A DNA stretch of 64,000 bases from Voacanga thouarsii (Eukaryota; Streptophyta; Magnoliopsida; Gentianales; Apocynaceae): assembly GCA_026120185.1 (NCBI GenBank), contig JANUWF010001059.1, positions 1,099,001-1,163,000 on the forward strand, written 5' to 3'. Below are positions 11,759 to 25,070 of this stretch, one piece after another. The notes below the pieces were generated by a model. That model saw only the letters and a program-made list of their open reading frames with translations, had not been told where the DNA came from and did not search any database. The first letter of the stretch is position 1. The number at the start of each line of letters is the position of its first letter. Both the position numbers and the translations under genes were made by a program.

Positions 11759-14700
11759 TGTGAAACCCTAGTCGAAACCAACCTCAGAGTAAGGGGGTTG
11801 GAATGTATATTATATTTATTTGCATATTTGAATTATTTTTATATGGTTTTATGTGCTTTAGATTTGTGTATTATAGTCTCAAGGGCTTAATTATGTTTAT
11901 TGAGTAAGAAGGGCAACATGGTAATTTTTGTTTGAGGTGAAAATAGGGAGATTGCTTGAGGATTAAATAGGAAAAATATTTTAGAGAGAAAATAAGAACA
12001 AGAGTTGTTGTGGTTTAGTGGTTAAAGCTTTATAATTAATTCTTGAGGTCTTGAGTTCAAATTCCATCATTAGAGATTTAGCATGATTAAATTTTATTTT
12101 TGTTTGGGAATGTTGAATTTTCAGCCTTGTGTGCTTTAGAGAAGAGTAGAGGTGATGTCCTAGGGGAGGCATGATAGGAGTATCCTAATCCTACTCTTGT
12201 GCCCTACAAAAATTCCCAAGGGAATTCATACCCTTCTTGATCCTTAGTTTTTCCTACTTCTCAATTCATTAGGTTGGTCAATTTGATCTAGCCAATTTCA
12301 TTCCAGAAAATTTCAGTAAAGTGTTGTGGCTTTGAAGGTTCAAAAATGTCTAAGTGTAAGATCTTATGGACTGAAAGTGGGTAGGAGTTGGGGAAGGTTC
12401 CCAAAAGATTAAACTCCATGGTTGAACCTTTAAAACCCCACTCTAACCATGTTCATTTTGTTCATGAAGTAATCTGGAATTTTTTTTTCAGCTTCTTGTG
12501 CATTCAAGGTGTCCAAATTTTCAGCCATCATTCCCTCCCAAATGCTGCCAAAAAATAGCCCTCTTGACCAGCTTGGAATCTGAAATTTTATGGCCAAATT
12601 TGGACTGCACAACTGCTGTCCAAACCAGAAAATTTTCTGGGCAAATTCGCAACTTAGGTGAGCTTAAACCAAGCTATTTTCTTCCAGTTTTCCCCCAGCA
12701 CCTTAGCGACATTTTTCCCCCATAAAGAAGGCTGGAAACCAGCCTTGAAAGACCTCTGAAATCCCCTTCAAACCCTCTGCAAACTGACTGGAAAATGGCT
12801 GCAAAAGCTGCCCAGAAAATTCCAGCAACTTGCAAAATCCTGTACAGAAATTTTCCAGCTTTGTCTTCTCCAACCTTTTGCTCAAAAAACCAGTCATAGC
12901 TGCCCCTAAAATATCTCCAGCAATTACTCCAATCAAGCCTTAATTGAAGACCAAAATTCCAGCAATCCTAATTTAGTAAACTTCCATAAAACAACTCTTA
13001 AACAACCAGACCTTCCTTCACCATTGAACTCCCTCTTTTCGGCCACCATTAAGCTGTTTCAAATAGCTTTCATTCCAGCAGAATCCCTAGCCAACAGTCG
13101 GCCATTGCAGCTTCCAAAAAGCTCTCCATTGATCAAAGATCTTCTTGCCATATTTTGTTTCCAAATTTGATTCACTAAATTATTCTTTTAGGATTTCAAA
13201 CAACCAGCCTTTCCTTTTCCTATCAAACCAGAAAATTCAATTGCCAAAACCCCTCAAACAATTCGGCCACTTCCTTCCCACAGAATTTTGACAGCTTCAA
13301 TCAAATCCTCTCTATTCCCTTCAACCTTCAAAAACACATAGAACACCAAGAACACCTACTAGCATCCATACACCTAATACCCCTCCAAACCACTTCAATC
13401 TTCTTCAAAAAAATTCCAGATTTCACCTACTCACTTTCGTGAATCCATTCATACCACTTTTAACATCAAACTCCAAAATCCAACTCTCTCCTTTGGATCG
13501 AAACCAGTATTTTTGGTAAAGGCTCAAGAACACCTTCAAGGTAAGCTTATTCAATCAACTTCATCTTCACTAATCTTCAACCTCTAATGAACATATATGT
13601 GTATAATCATACTGATGGACTCTCTTCTTCTCTTTTCTCTCTCTCTCTCTCTTGGCCGAATGGTGACTTCAACCCTGGCCATGTTTTCTTCATCTCTCTT
13701 GGACGGATCTAGTCTCCTATGAGTTGAGACCCATTCAAAACTCCTCTAAGGTACTCATCAATCAAGTAAGCCCCTTCAACTCTCTTTTTAAATTCTAGAT
13801 TCATGTCTCTAGGGTGATATTGAAAGGAGATGGATTATGTTTGAGGTTTGAGCATGTATTGTTGTGATAAGTTGAGATTGAAGCATGAATAAATGTATGT
13901 ATATGATGGAGATGGGATTGATGCATGAGTTGATTGTCTTGGTTGATTGTATGCTGTTTTTAGGGTTTAGTGTAAGTCTTTATGTTGTGTGTGGTATTTG
14001 TGTTCAAGCATGTTAGAGATTATGTCACATTTGGTGAATAGGATTTATATTCAAGTATGATTGTTAAAGCCATGAATATGTTTATTGTAGTAGAGGTTGG
14101 ATCATGTCTTGGTAAATTTAGATCTATGCCTTTATTTATGATTGGGATGATTTGATGAATTGAAGTGGAGTGTATGTTCATAATTGTGATTAGCAAGTGG
14201 AAATATGATCGTGATCTAGTTTTCCCTAAGCTAATTTTATTTCATCAATAAAATGATTAATATTATAATTTTTGCTAGTAGATCTCAAAAACCCTAGAAA
14301 ATGTGGATTTGGTATTTTACATAAAATAGTAATATTTTAGTCAAATGAATGATAACTTTTATTACAGAAATAAAATATATAGATATTATATATAATAATA
14401 ATATCAAATAAAGCCTTTTATATAAATAATCATAATAAGTAAAATATTAATTTTGTGAGTCTTATATTCATAAATACCATTAAAATTTATTATCTTTCAA
14501 TTATTATCTTTTAATCAAAACCTATTAAAATTTACTTGCAATTAATTTTAGTTATCAATTATTTTCTAACAATTAATTATTAATAAATCATTATTTTACT
14601 TAATACCACCTAGAACTCTTCATCAAATAAACTCTAATTTATTTTTAGTAAGATTTAAACCTTCAACTTAATAGTACCTATTTCCCAAAACCCTAATCAC

Positions 14701-15949
14701 TTTAATATCAAACTAGACTTAGCTCATAAGCCCTTTTTATTTATTATCGGGCCTTAAAGCTTGGGACACTAGGATCATGGTTGTAGTAAGTTGAGCTAGT
14801 TTTATTTGTGAAAGTGGATTTTGGCTTTAGTTTGATTATGGTTTATATTTACCCCAAGCGGGATTGGGTCAGCTGTTGAAGACCTTTATTGTATCTCAAG
14901 CTAAGGATCAGGTAAGCTCCTGCATAAAATCTGATTGTTGCAAAATGGTTCTATGGCAAGCTAATTGTGGAGTGCATGGTCACTCATTTCTGTAAAGGCA
15001 ATTGAGGATTATTTCCTTTCTTATTTCAAGCAAACAAATTATTTAAAAATCAATAAACAGTTTTACCTAAACTCAAAACTTTTTCTAAAACAAACTTTGT
15101 CTCAAACTTCGGAAATCCTTAATTGCCATTCTAAAGTGGAGCTATGTTTATTTCATTTTTCCCAAGTAGGATAAGTTATGTTGAGTACTCAATAAGGGTG
15201 GACTGCTAGGACTAGTCTTTGAAGGGTTAGAGTAAGTCTCTCAGTAGGTGGCCACCTCTGAGGGGTGGGTCCTTCTCGGATAAGATGTCAGTCCAATAGG
15301 TCGTGCCGGTCCGAGCTAGCAGTTTTAGTCAAGTGGATTATATGCTGCCAAAATGGACAACCGGTTTTGTTTGAGTATAGAGAAGGAGTATCCTACCCGA
15401 TAGGCCGATCACCTACTTTTTGTCAGTCTGGCATTCTGACTGGTTATGGGGCCCAACGTGTGGTAACCCATGATCACCTTTTTTAGTGGTTGAATTTATT
15501 GAACATGTATGGTTGGAAAAGCCAAAACACCACTCTTGATTTTGACTATTGTTTATTGCTTGCCAGTATTTCTCTTACGAAGGTTTTACACTTTGCATTC
15601 ACGAACAGTTTTCACTGAACACTCAAAGCACACACAGACTTACTGAGATTTTTATCTCATCACCCTTTTTACCATGATTTCAGGTCGATCCTGCTATAGG
15701 GATGAGTAGCTACTTGTAGCCTGCCTTGGAAGATTTTTCTGATATTTATTTTGTGTAATGCTTTGGGAGTTGAGAGTAGATAATTTTATTTATGGATTTA
15801 TTTCGAATTCTTAGTTTGTAATAAATTTTAAGTTTAAAGTATTATTTTTATTCTATTATTTTGATTGTGTGACCTAGTTATAAAGTCCCCTTGTCCTTTG
15901 GATGGGGCGACATCCCCAGCCCTGTCGGGCCTATGTAGTGGGTGTTACA
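11759..15949 (+). repeat. Solo LTR, 4.2-kb family, copy A
   Basis: Begins TGTGAAACCCTAGTC and ends GTGGGTGTTACA, with perfect TTGAT duplications (11754-11758, 15950-15954). Four further copies occur at 23125, 52017, 56919 and 62613. The last 90 bases resemble the LTR end of the Tekay element (GGGATGT, then GACAAGGGGTCTTTATAAC on the complementary strand). The family is therefore probably a relative of Tekay/Del, and that similarity sets the sense orientation. It contains a tRNA-like A/B-box module at 12004-12069, a region dense in TTCCAGC and TTCGGCCA motifs (12480-13350) and a (CT)n run near 13635. No internal domains are attached. Confidence 0.88.
12004..12069 (+). other. tRNA-like A/B-box module in solo LTR A
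   Basis: TGGTTTAGTGG fits the pol III box A pattern. About 40 bases later GAGTTCAAATTCC fits box B (GGTTCAANTCC) with one change. The module is conserved in copies B, C and D. The folding is weak, so this is not a working tRNA gene. Confidence 0.5.
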
Positions 15950-16633
15950 TTGATGTGGTTTCAATTCATTAATTTCATAGTCATTGTTGATTAACTTACT
16001 GGACCAAGGGGGTTAATTGATGAGAACTGGTAATTAAAGATTAATTGAGGTCTGCCGAGACCAAGGATTCATTGGTTAGCTTCATGTTTAAGTTTGTCGA
16101 GACCAAGGATTCATTGGTTAACTTCATGTTTAAGTTTGCCAAGACCAAGAAAATTTAATCAAGGATTATGTTTAATGTATCTTTTGGGTGAATTAGTTAA
16201 GACGAGACCAAGTAATACTAATTTATCTAGAAGATAGTGATTTCATGGATTAGCCAAAGAAGTGAATTTATCTTAATCCTTTATGATGCTAAGAGAATGA
16301 TTAATTATGATAATGATTAGGTACTTTACGATCATGTTTGTCAAAATAATGGTTTGAGTTACATAATTCTCCATCCTTGACATGTATATATTCTTTTCTT
16401 TTCTTTTTTATTTCTTTTTCACTTTATTGAGTCGGTTAAACAATGAAAGAAAAGTAATTAGTGCATACTTGTTCCTAGAGAATCGACACTCGTTTGAGCC
16501 TTATGCTATGCTTAATGATAAGTACGCTTGCTCATATGTGTAATTTAGGGTGAACGTTTTAATTTAAACTTGGTTGGGAATGTGCTTATTTTTATATAAT
16601 TTTTATACCCAAATCCATACACATCAAGTTTTT

Positions 16634-16654
16634 TGTGCCGTTGCCAGGGAACAA
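16634..16654 (+). other. Primer binding site of Athila element
   Basis: TTTGTGCCGTTGCCAGGGAA, five bases after the LTR end, is a two-change variant of the TGGCGCCGTTGCCGGGGA site used by Athila/Tat elements (attributed to tRNA-Asp). Confidence 0.8.
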
Positions 16655-16889
16655 TATCATGAAATCTCGGATTTTGTTGATTTAACCATATAAATATGTA
16701 AATAGATAAATATATGAATATGTAAATATGTACAATTGTTCTTTTCGCAAAAAAGTGCCATCTTTTGTATCTTGTGTACCTTATGTATACTTTTATAATC
16801 TAACTTACTAACTGTGACTATGTTTACTTAACTAACTCTTTCTTCTTTTAATTTTGTTTTAAGTATAAAGCTAAGACTTTTTCTTTTTT
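16655..16889 (+). other. Athila leader / lost gag N-terminus
   Basis: AT-rich leader with no readable gag N-terminus. About the first half of a usual Athila gag seems to be missing or unrecognisable here. Confidence 0.4.
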
Positions 16890-17321
16890 CCTTGAGAGAT
16901 AGAGCCAAATCTTGGTTAAAGTCTTTACCTATAGGTTCCATCACAACTTGGAATGCCCTAGCTGGAAAGTTTCTTGCCAAATATTTCCCTCCAGCTAGGA
17001 CAACCAAACTTAGAAACGAGATTTTTGCCTTCCAACAATTAGATTCTAAACGCTTGTATGAAAGTTGGGAGAGATTCAAGGAGATGCTGAGAAAATGCCC
17101 ACACCACGGATTTGAGTTAGGAATGCAATGCTCATTTTTCTTATTGGCCTGACATTCGCAACACGCCAAGTGGTAGACTCTTCTGTAGGGGGTTCCATCA
17201 ATTATTAGACCCCGAAACAGGTATTCGATCTCATTGAAAGTTTGACTTCTAATAACTCTTCTTGGGGAAGCACAAGGTCTAAAGCTCGTGTGCAAGGAGT
17301 GCACAAAGTGGATGTTGTGGC
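16890..17321 (+). pseudogene. Athila gag, first part (degenerate)
   Basis: Frame from LRDRAKSWLKSLP through ITTWNALAGKFLAKYFPP, KLRNEIFAFQQL and LYESWERFKEMLRKCPHHG. This is the capsid-like (retrotransposon gag) core of Athila elements. A stop after FFLLA is followed by a frame change. VVDSSVGGSINY, a stop, and KQVFDLIESLTSNN continue the family pattern up to HKVDVV, where the Tekay element enters at 17322. The rest resumes at 35589 in the same frame after the GTGGC duplication. Gag forms the virus-like particle. Confidence 0.88.
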
Positions 17322-20300
17322 TGTAACACCCTATGTCTGTGTTGTGATGGACCGGGCTCTGGTGGGATGTTGCCCTACCTGATTTCTCAGACAAGGGGTC
17401 TTTATAACGATTTAAAACATAAGGTAAGCGAGTAAATGTTGAAACTTAAGTAGATATATGAAATATGCTCTTTTATTACACATCATATAAGTTAAGATAG
17501 GTACATCATCATAGTTCCCAAAATACATAAGCTAAAATATTACATAGACTATGTACAATGATCACTCCAAAAGTTTCACTAGCTAGTGCTAGAGGAGTAG
17601 TCCTGGAAGTACCGTCATTTATTCCTCAACTTTAATTCCTAAAAAAAATAGAAAAGATAGACACACGTGTGAGTGGTGTACTCAGTGAGTCCCATGTATG
17701 CTAGTATTTTTCTTATGAAATCAATTATCAATTTCTTTACCGAAAATAACTTTATAACTGGGAAATAGAAGTAATTGATGGATTTGGGTTCAATTTGTCT
17801 TATACATACGAAAAGCATAGTTTCCAAATATATAGCCCCTAATTTTAATAAAAGCGGGTCCTTCTCCATCTAGAAGGGCACCCCGCATGCAAAGTTCAAG
17901 GAACTTCACCTTCGGCTACACGGTTTCTTATGCTAGGAACTAAGCCTTACAGCACGTCACCCGTGTCATGCTGGAGCGGTGAATGTAAAAATGTACAACT
18001 CACCTAGCACTTAGGGATATTTTACTTGCCACCATAAGCCAGGGGTCTCAATCCTGACATCAGTCACCATCCAGATGGCAAGAAGTCAAATGCACCGAGT
18101 ATCTCCGCCTGGCATCTAGCAAATGACTCAAAATCAAGAAGCGTCCGCAAATGCGGTAATTACCAGGCTCAAAACGGCTAGCCAAGACGACTCATCTCAA
18201 TGTCCTGTCGCCCTATTTGGAATAAGACAATCCCCAAAACTGATCAGGTTACTTGGGGTCGTCTATCTCTAGCATTAGCTAGTTCAAAGATCAAAGTCCT
18301 TGATGAGTACTCAATGTCAACAATACTAACCACGTTTGACTGATCAGGCCAGAGGGTCATCTATTCCCACAACATTTTCAAATCAAAATATTTTTCCAAA
18401 AAACATTTTCCAAAATCATGTTAAAACTAGATAAAGGGTTCTATTCACACATCAAGACGTGTTTCCAAGAGTATCCAGGTCATTTTCCCCGTACTCGATT
18501 ACAAAAGTCATTTCCAAGGGTATTTAGGTCATTTTACCGATACCCCGATTCCAAAAGACTTTTCGATGGTATTTAGGTCATTTTACCTTACCCGATTTGA
18601 AAAGTATTTATAGGAGTTCCAATAAGGATATTTCGGTCATTTACCAAATACCCGAGTTCCAAAGGTTTTCATAAAACAAGCGTATAATATATTCATGGCA
18701 GTAAAAGCTTTATTTAAATAAAATTTTGGTAAAGAATGTAATTTGAGCTCTAGTAACTATGCTTTCAATTTAGGTTTGTACTTGGTACTTCAAATATATC
18801 AAGGAGACATGGACTATATCAGAGAAACATTAAACTTTATCAGAAAAACACATAGCCAACGGTGGTTTTAAAAATCATGGGACTCACCTTGTACGTTAGG
18901 CCGAAGTAGTACCCTTTTTGTAGCCCTCAAAGGGGTTCCTTTGACTCGGCTCACCTACACCAATAGTATATTTCTTCATTTGTACTTAATGGGTTCAAAT
19001 AAGGTTTCTATAATTTCTTAAAGAAATAAATTGGTAAATGATTTTTTATAGTTTTCTTAGTTTACAGCTTTACTGCCTTCCAATGTTTTGTGCATAATTT
19101 ACTCAATATAAGTCCAAATGAGGTGAGACTACTTCCAAAACACTCCTAGGACATTTCTATATCAACTCTAGGTCATGGGACGTTGAAAATCCTTCCCATT
19201 TCGTTCAGTTTTCAGTTGAACTGACTGCACAGTATTCAGGGTCCAAAATGACAGTTTAGAGGCTTAACTTATTTTAGCTTATTCTACGGTTTCTTCAACA
19301 TATCCTACCACATCTAATGCTTTCAAACCCTTGTTTCATACATTAATAAGGCTGTCTTATCCTGCTTTCCCGTCCAGTAATTTTCAGCAGTCCAAAATGG
19401 CCATGAAACAAAACCTGCTACAATCAGAATTTTCTTCCTTTTTAATGTTTTGTCATTTCTTCCATGGTCTTTCTTTCTTTCTTTCATTGACCAGCTCCAG
19501 TCATCAAAGTGCTTCAAAACAGCCTCCGTAAGTCATCAAACACTCCACTTTTCCTTCTTCATTTACCTGGTCAGCTCCCATTCAAATTTAAATACCATTT
19601 CCATTTTATTTCCTTCCAACTATCAACCTTAGATATATAATTTCTATTTCATTTTCCCCAATACCAACTACATATACAATCCTATGTCATTTTCTTTTAA
19701 ATATCCAAGAAATAAATATAGCATAGCTTAAAATAAATCTTTATTACTCATAGCATTCTTTATATCAAACTAAAATAACCTTACCTTATTTAAGATTGCA
19801 AACTAGACTTGAATACCTTCTTCTTCCTTTTTCCTTGCTTTTCTTCCTTTCTTCCTTGTTTTCTTTCTTTTCCTCACTTTTCTATTCTCTTTTCTAGCTT
19901 TCCTCTTGGCCAAATCCTACCTCCCCTTATCCCTATTTATATAGTTTGTTTTTGGTCTTAGCAAAAAGGTTATTGTGATTTGGCAACTCTAGAAGCCTTT
20001 AGATCTTTATAGAATCTAAGAGAAAATTATAGAATATCCTAGAATGTCTTAGAATTATTTAGAACCTAAAAGAGAATTGGTGAATCTTGTAGAAATTCCT
20101 AGAATTCTCAAGAACTAATAGATATTATCTAATCTTGCATGGTCATGCATAATCAACTATGGTTAACTTGCTCAAATCAAGATTAGCTTAATGAAGCTTG
20201 GTCAAATGAAGTAAAAAAGGTGGTCCAACTTGGTCAAGCTTTTCATGCTTGTGGGCCCTCTAAATTATCTTTTTATACAATATGATTATAACTAAGATAT

Positions 20301-20723
20301 TTAGGATATTAATTATATTATTTATATGTATAATAATAATAGTAATTCAATAAATGCAATATAATGTATTGAATATAATAATACTATAATTTAATATCGC
20401 TAAGAATTAATGGTATTAAATAATGAATATAAAATAATAATAGTAATGGATATAAAATAATAATAATAATAATAGTAATAATATTATTAAACAACAACAA
20501 CAATAATATTGTTGATGTTAAGATATAATAATAGTAACAATAGTAATAATATATAATAATAATACTAGTGATGACTATACTATAGCACTAAGAGTAATAT
20601 TATTAATTCGTAACCTTAATAATACTACCAATAAAAATATATCATTAATTCCTTTTATATGTATATTCTTATTTTAAACAAGTCTACTATACGCATATTC
20701 TTTATATAACGTTAGGTATTACA
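17322..20723 (-). repeat. Tekay 3' LTR (3402 bp)
   Basis: On the plus strand it runs from TGTAACACCCTATGTC to GTTAGGTATTACA. It aligns by eye over its whole length with 30470-33317 plus 34849-35588. No ORF of note is seen. It contains a stretch rich in AAT/TAATA (20440-20560) where the other LTR carries a large microsatellite expansion. Confidence 0.92.
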
Positions 20724-20736
20724 ATCTCCCTACCTA
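20724..20736 (-). other. Polypurine tract of Tekay element
   Basis: The minus strand reads TAGGTAGGGAGAT directly before the 3' LTR (TGTAATACC). It is the plus-strand priming site. Confidence 0.7.
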
Positions 20737-20756
20737 AAAGAATTTTGTCCTCGAAA

Positions 20757-21125
20757 TTAGGACTCACCTTCAAAGAGTTCTGGGTAAGCCTTATACATTT
20801 CTGCTTCTATTTCCCGCGTAGCATTTTCCACAGGTTGATGGCTCCATAGTACCTTAACAAGTGGAGTTTGCTTTTGCCGCAACTTCTTTTTGGCGCGTTC
20901 TAAAATTTTAACTAGCCTTTCTTCATAGTTCAAATCCGGCGATAACTCTATGATATCATCATTCAAAACATGACTAGGATCCGCTATATATCGTCTAAAT
21001 TGTGATACATAAAATGCATCATGGATGCCTTGAAGTTCCGGTGGCAATTCTAGTCTATAAGCCACTTTTCCAGTCTTCTCGGTGATGGGAAAGGGTCCAA
21101 TATACCGTGGAGCTAGTTTCTTTCT
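20757..21125 (-). pseudogene. Tekay integrase C-terminus with chromodomain
   Basis: The minus strand reads VAYRLELPPEL-like and FYVSQFRRYIADPSHVL (integrase C-terminal GPY/F-side region). ERLVKILERAKKKL, VKVLWSHQPVENATREIE and YPELF follow, ending at a stop at 20757. The KVLW...ATREIE pattern is the chromodomain of Tekay-type chromoviruses, which is thought to bias insertion toward heterochromatin. This 102-codon tail is uninterrupted. Stops appear further upstream, and the segment is in frame with the integrase only after frame corrections. Confidence 0.88.
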
Positions 21126-22140
21126 TCGTGTTCCCTTACCCTATCGGGGTGTTAGCCTTAAAAATACTAAATCACCAATACTAAACTCCACATCTTTTCG
21201 ATGGCGATCAGCATAACTCTTCTGCTTGCTTTGGGCAATCTCCAATTTCTCTTTAATTTGCGACATCTTTTGTCATGACCTTTCCATATCCAAAACATTA
21301 TACTACACCTGACGCCGTCCTAAGGTGTCCCAATATAAAGGAGATCGGCACTGTCATCCATACAGAGCTTCAAATTGTGCCATTCTGATTGTGGATTGAT
21401 AACTATTATTATAGGCAAACTCCACATAGACCTAATTATCAACCAATCTATTTCCAAAGTCCAATGCACATGCTCTCAACATGTCTTCCAAAATTTAGAT
21501 TACTCGCTCTGTTTGTCCATCAGTCTGGGGATGTGCTGCGGTGCTAAATTTCAGGGTAGTCCCATACAATTGTTGCATTTTCCTCCAAAATCGAGAAGTA
21601 AACCTCGGGTCTCGATCAGATACAATACTAGAAGGTTCTCCATGTAGTCTAATTACTTCTTCCATATAAATCTTACTTAATTTCTCTAAGGAATCTTGTT
21701 CATTTATGGGTATAAAATAAGCTATCTTCGTTTAACTGATCCACAATCACCCAAATCGTATCTCGTTGTCCAATGGTTAAGGGTAACCCAGTTATGAAGT
21801 CCATGGTAACTTCATCCCATTTCTATTTAGGTGTTGGTAGTGGTTGTAGTAATCCCCCTGGTTTCTGATGATCTATCTTCACCTTTTGACAAGTGAGACA
21901 TTGTGCAACAACCCGAGAAATATTGTTCTTCATACTTATCCACCAGAAATGTTGCCTTAAGTTGTGATACATCTTTACTACCCCCGGGTGAATGGTATAC
22001 TTACTTTGATGTGCTTCTGTCAATATCTCCTGCTTTATAGCAGCTTATCTCAGTATACAGTATCGCCCCCTAAATCGAAGGATCCCTGCATTATCTTCAT
22101 AAAAATCACATTTCTTTTGTTCCTTACTTTTTGTCTTAAT
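21126..22140 (-). pseudogene. Tekay integrase: zinc-binding domain and catalytic core (degenerate)
   Basis: The HHCC zinc domain reads HQSKYTIHPGVVKMYHNL, FWW, CLTCQKVK (about 22020-21880). The core starts with WDEVTMDFITGLP (first Asp near 21800) and TIWVIVDQL. After that many stops and shifts break the frame toward 21126. The second Asp region is only partly readable (about 21600, YCIRSRP-like in place of SDRDPRF). The integrase would insert the cDNA into the chromosome. Confidence 0.85.
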
Positions 22141-22760
22141 TTGTTGCAGCTCCCTATGTTGTTCTTGAACTTCTTTCAATTGTTGTAACCATACGAGTTG
22201 TATTGATATGTTACTCATCATGATTTGTCCCTCAAGTGCTACTGCTTCCAACTCCAGGGTTTGCACCATTCGTAGTGCATATATGCGTCCTTTCCTACTT
22301 AATGCATCTACCACTACATTGGTTTTTCCCGGATGATACCTGATTGGGCAGCGAAATTCCTCCAAGAACTCCATCCACTTTCGCTGCCTCATATTTAAGT
22401 CTTTCTAAGTGAAGATATATTTCAAGCTTTTATGGTCGGTGAAAATCTCAAATTTCGCCCCATAAAGATAATGTTTCCACTTTTTCAAGGCAAACACAAT
22501 GGCTGCTAATTCTAAATCATGAGTGGGGTAATTTATCGCATGAGGTTTTAATTTCCTTGATATGTATGCTATTACCCTCCTATCTTGCATCAACACTTTG
22601 CCCAATCCTCCCTTAGAAGCATCAGTATATACTTCGTAGGGCTTATCCATAGCTAACAAGGCCAAGACAGGTGAGGTGCTCAACCTTCGTTTCAATTCTT
22701 GAAAACTTTTCTCACAGCCTTTTGACCATTTGTATGGCACCTTCTTCTAGGTTAGTCGGG
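22141..22760 (-). pseudogene. Tekay RNase H and linker
   Basis: [16 protein letters not shown] leads into [13 protein letters not shown] (catalytic Asp), [21 protein letters not shown] (catalytic Glu) and [11 protein letters not shown] (third acidic residue). Then come a stop, EFLEEF and YHPGKTNVVVDALSRK, the usual end of gypsy RNase H. The catalytic residues are preserved although the frame is broken near 22405 and at 22045. RNase H removes the RNA strand during reverse transcription. Confidence 0.9.
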
Positions 22761-23124
22761 TTAATAGCGAAGCCAGTTTTGAGAACCCTTCAATAAACCT
22801 TCTATAATATCCAGCCAAGCCTAAGAAACTTCTTACCTTCGTAGGATTTTCTGGTCGTTTCCAATTTACTACAACTTCTACCTTTGCAGGATCCACAGAA
22901 ATCCCTTCTTTAGAGATCATATGCCAACCAAAATTCACACGTGCTAAACTTGGCATACAACTTGTCTTCTCTTAATTTCTCAAGGACTCTTCGCAAATGC
23001 TCCTGATGCTCTTGAGGATTCTTAGAATATACCAAAATATCATCAACGAAAATAACAACAAATTTATCCAGATAGGGTTCAAAAATCCGATGCATGAGAT
23101 CCATGAAAATGGCAGGGCCATTAT
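22761..23124 (-). pseudogene. Tekay reverse transcriptase, C-terminal half
   Basis: From 23124 downward: [18 protein letters not shown], then the catalytic box FVDDILVYS (23031-23056), [38 protein letters not shown] and [19 protein letters not shown] (connection). One frame change lies near 22930. The first half of RT is at 27555-28154, beyond solo LTR B, and the same frame resumes there (PFGVTN). Confidence 0.92.
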
Positions 23125-23370
23125 TGTGAAACCCCAGTCAAAACCAACCTTAGAGTAAGGGAGTTGGGATGCATATCATATTTTATTGCATGTTTAAATA
23201 TATTTTTATATGATTTTATGTACTTTGGATTTGTGTTTTCTAGTCTAGAGGGCTTGGATATGATTATTGAGTAAGAAGGGCAAAATGGTCATTTTTGCTT
23301 GAGGTGAAAATAGGGAGATAGCTTGAGGATTAAATAGAAAAAATATTTTAGAGAGAAAATAACAACAAGA

Positions 23371-23434
23371 GTTGTTGTGGTTTAGTGGTTAGAGCTTTGG
23401 AATTAATTCTTGAGGTCTTGGGTTAAAATTCCAT
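23371..23434 (+). other. tRNA-like A/B-box module in solo LTR B
   Basis: TGGTTTAGTGG (box A) and GGGTTAAAATTCC (box B, with one change from TTC) sit in the same place as in the other copies. A GGAATTAATTC palindrome lies between them. Confidence 0.45.
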
Positions 23435-25032
23435 CATTGGAGCTTTAGCATGATTAAATTTTATTTTTGTTTGGGAAGTGATATTTTTGGCCTTAAGTGC
23501 TTTAGCATAGGGTAGAGGTGTTGTCCTAAGGGAGACATGATAGGAGTACTCTAATCCTATTCTTGTGCCCTGCTGAAAAATTCCTAAGGGAATTCATTCC
23601 TCCTTGGTCTTTAATTTTTCCTAATTCTCAATTCATTAGATTGGACAGATTTGTTCTAGCCAATTTCATTCCAAAAATTTCAGTAAAGTATTGTGGCATT
23701 GAAGGTTCAAAATGTCTAAGGGAAAGACATCTTATGGACCGAAAATGTAGAAGAGATGGGGAAGGTTCTAAGAGAATTAATTCCCCTAGTGAACCTTCTG
23801 AATTTCACTCTAGCTAGGTTCATTTTCCTTCATGTAATGAACTGAAATTTTTCTAGCTTCTTGTGCTTTCAAGGTGTCGAAATTCTCAGCTATTATCCCC
23901 CCCCCCCAAATGCTGCCAAAAAAATGGCCCTTTTGATCAGCTTGAAATCTAGAATTTTTTTGGTTAATTTTAGGCTACACTAATGCTGTGCAAAACCAAA
24001 AAAATTTCTGGTTGAAATCGCAGCTTTGGTGGTCTTCAACCAAGTTGTTTTCTTCCAGTTTTCTCCCAGCTCCTTAGCCACATTTTTCCTCCATGAAGCA
24101 GGATGGAAACCGGCCATGAAAGGCCTCTCCTTCAAACTCTCTGCAACCTAGCTAGAAAATGGCAGCCGAAACTGCCCAGAAAAATTCTAGCAATGGCGAA
24201 ATTCTGTGCAGTAATTTTCTAGCTTTGTTTCCTATTCCAGCCCTGGCTGAAACTTCATCTTTCTTCTGCACAAACCACTCTTAAACAGCCATGAACTGAA
24301 CTCCATTGTCTTCCCCAACCTTCTGCACAAAAATCAGACATGGCGGCCCGAAAATATCTCCAACAAATTACTGCAATCATGCCTTGATTGGATACCAAAA
24401 TTCCAGCAACCTTAATTTAGCAACCTTCCATAAAATGTCCCTCAAACAACTAGACCTTTCCTTCACCATTACACTTCTTCTTTTCGGCCACCATTAGCCT
24501 TCTTCAACCAGCTTTTATCCAGCCAAATCACAGAGCAACAATTCGGCCATTGCAGCTTCCAAAAAAAGCTTCCATTGAACAAAGATATTCTTGCTATATT
24601 TTGGTTCCAAATTTGATCCCTAAAAATATTCTTTTAGGATTTCAACAACCAGCCTTTCATTTTTCTTTCAAACCAAAAAAATCATCTTCCTAAACTACAC
24701 AAACAATTTGGTCACTGCACACACACAGAATTTCGGCAGCCACAAACCCGAAATCCCTCCATTCTCTTCAACCTTCAAGTACACATAGAACACCAAGAAC
24801 ACCTACTCCTTTTTTTCACCTAATACCTCTCCAAACCACTTCAAACTTCTTCCAAAAATTTCAGATTTCATCTACTCACTACTGTGAGTCCATCCTTTCC
24901 ATTTTTAACATTAAACTCCAAAATCCAACTTGCTCTTTTGGATAAAAAATCAGAAATTTTGTGAAGGCTCAAGAACACCTTTAAGGTAGGTTTGTTCAAA
25001 CAACTTCATCTTCACTAATCTTTGATCTCTAA

Positions 25033-25036
<4 letters not shown>

Positions 25037-25067
<31 letters not shown>
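25037..25067 (+). repeat. (TA)n microsatellite
   Basis: About 15 TA units, private to copy B of the solo LTR family. Copies A, C and D have only a few units or none here. Confidence 0.95.

Positions 25068-25070
<3 letters not shown>

Larger units (their letters stand above)
10875..16628 (+). repeat. Athila 5' LTR, interrupted by a solo LTR
   Basis: Begins TGATAGGGCTTAAATTAG and ends CATACACATCA. The LTR pieces are 10875-11758 and 15950-16628; the TTGAT duplication and a 4191-bp solo LTR lie between. Without the insert it is about 1558 bp, against 1457 bp for the 3' LTR. The extra length is two tandem duplications: about 75 bp around the TTAACTTACTGGACCAAGG block (copies near 11732 and 15992) and about 42 bp around CGAGACCAAGGATTCATTGG (16053-16140). 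A TATA box lies near 11402. Confidence 0.88.

Noticed and set aside
12004..12069. A genuine tRNA gene
   Set aside because: Box A and B are present, but acceptor and anticodon stems do not pair well and it sits inside a repeated LTR.
16828..17394. 188-codon minus-strand frame
   Set aside because: Antisense shadow of the Athila gag on the plus strand, running on into the Tekay LTR; no motif of its own.
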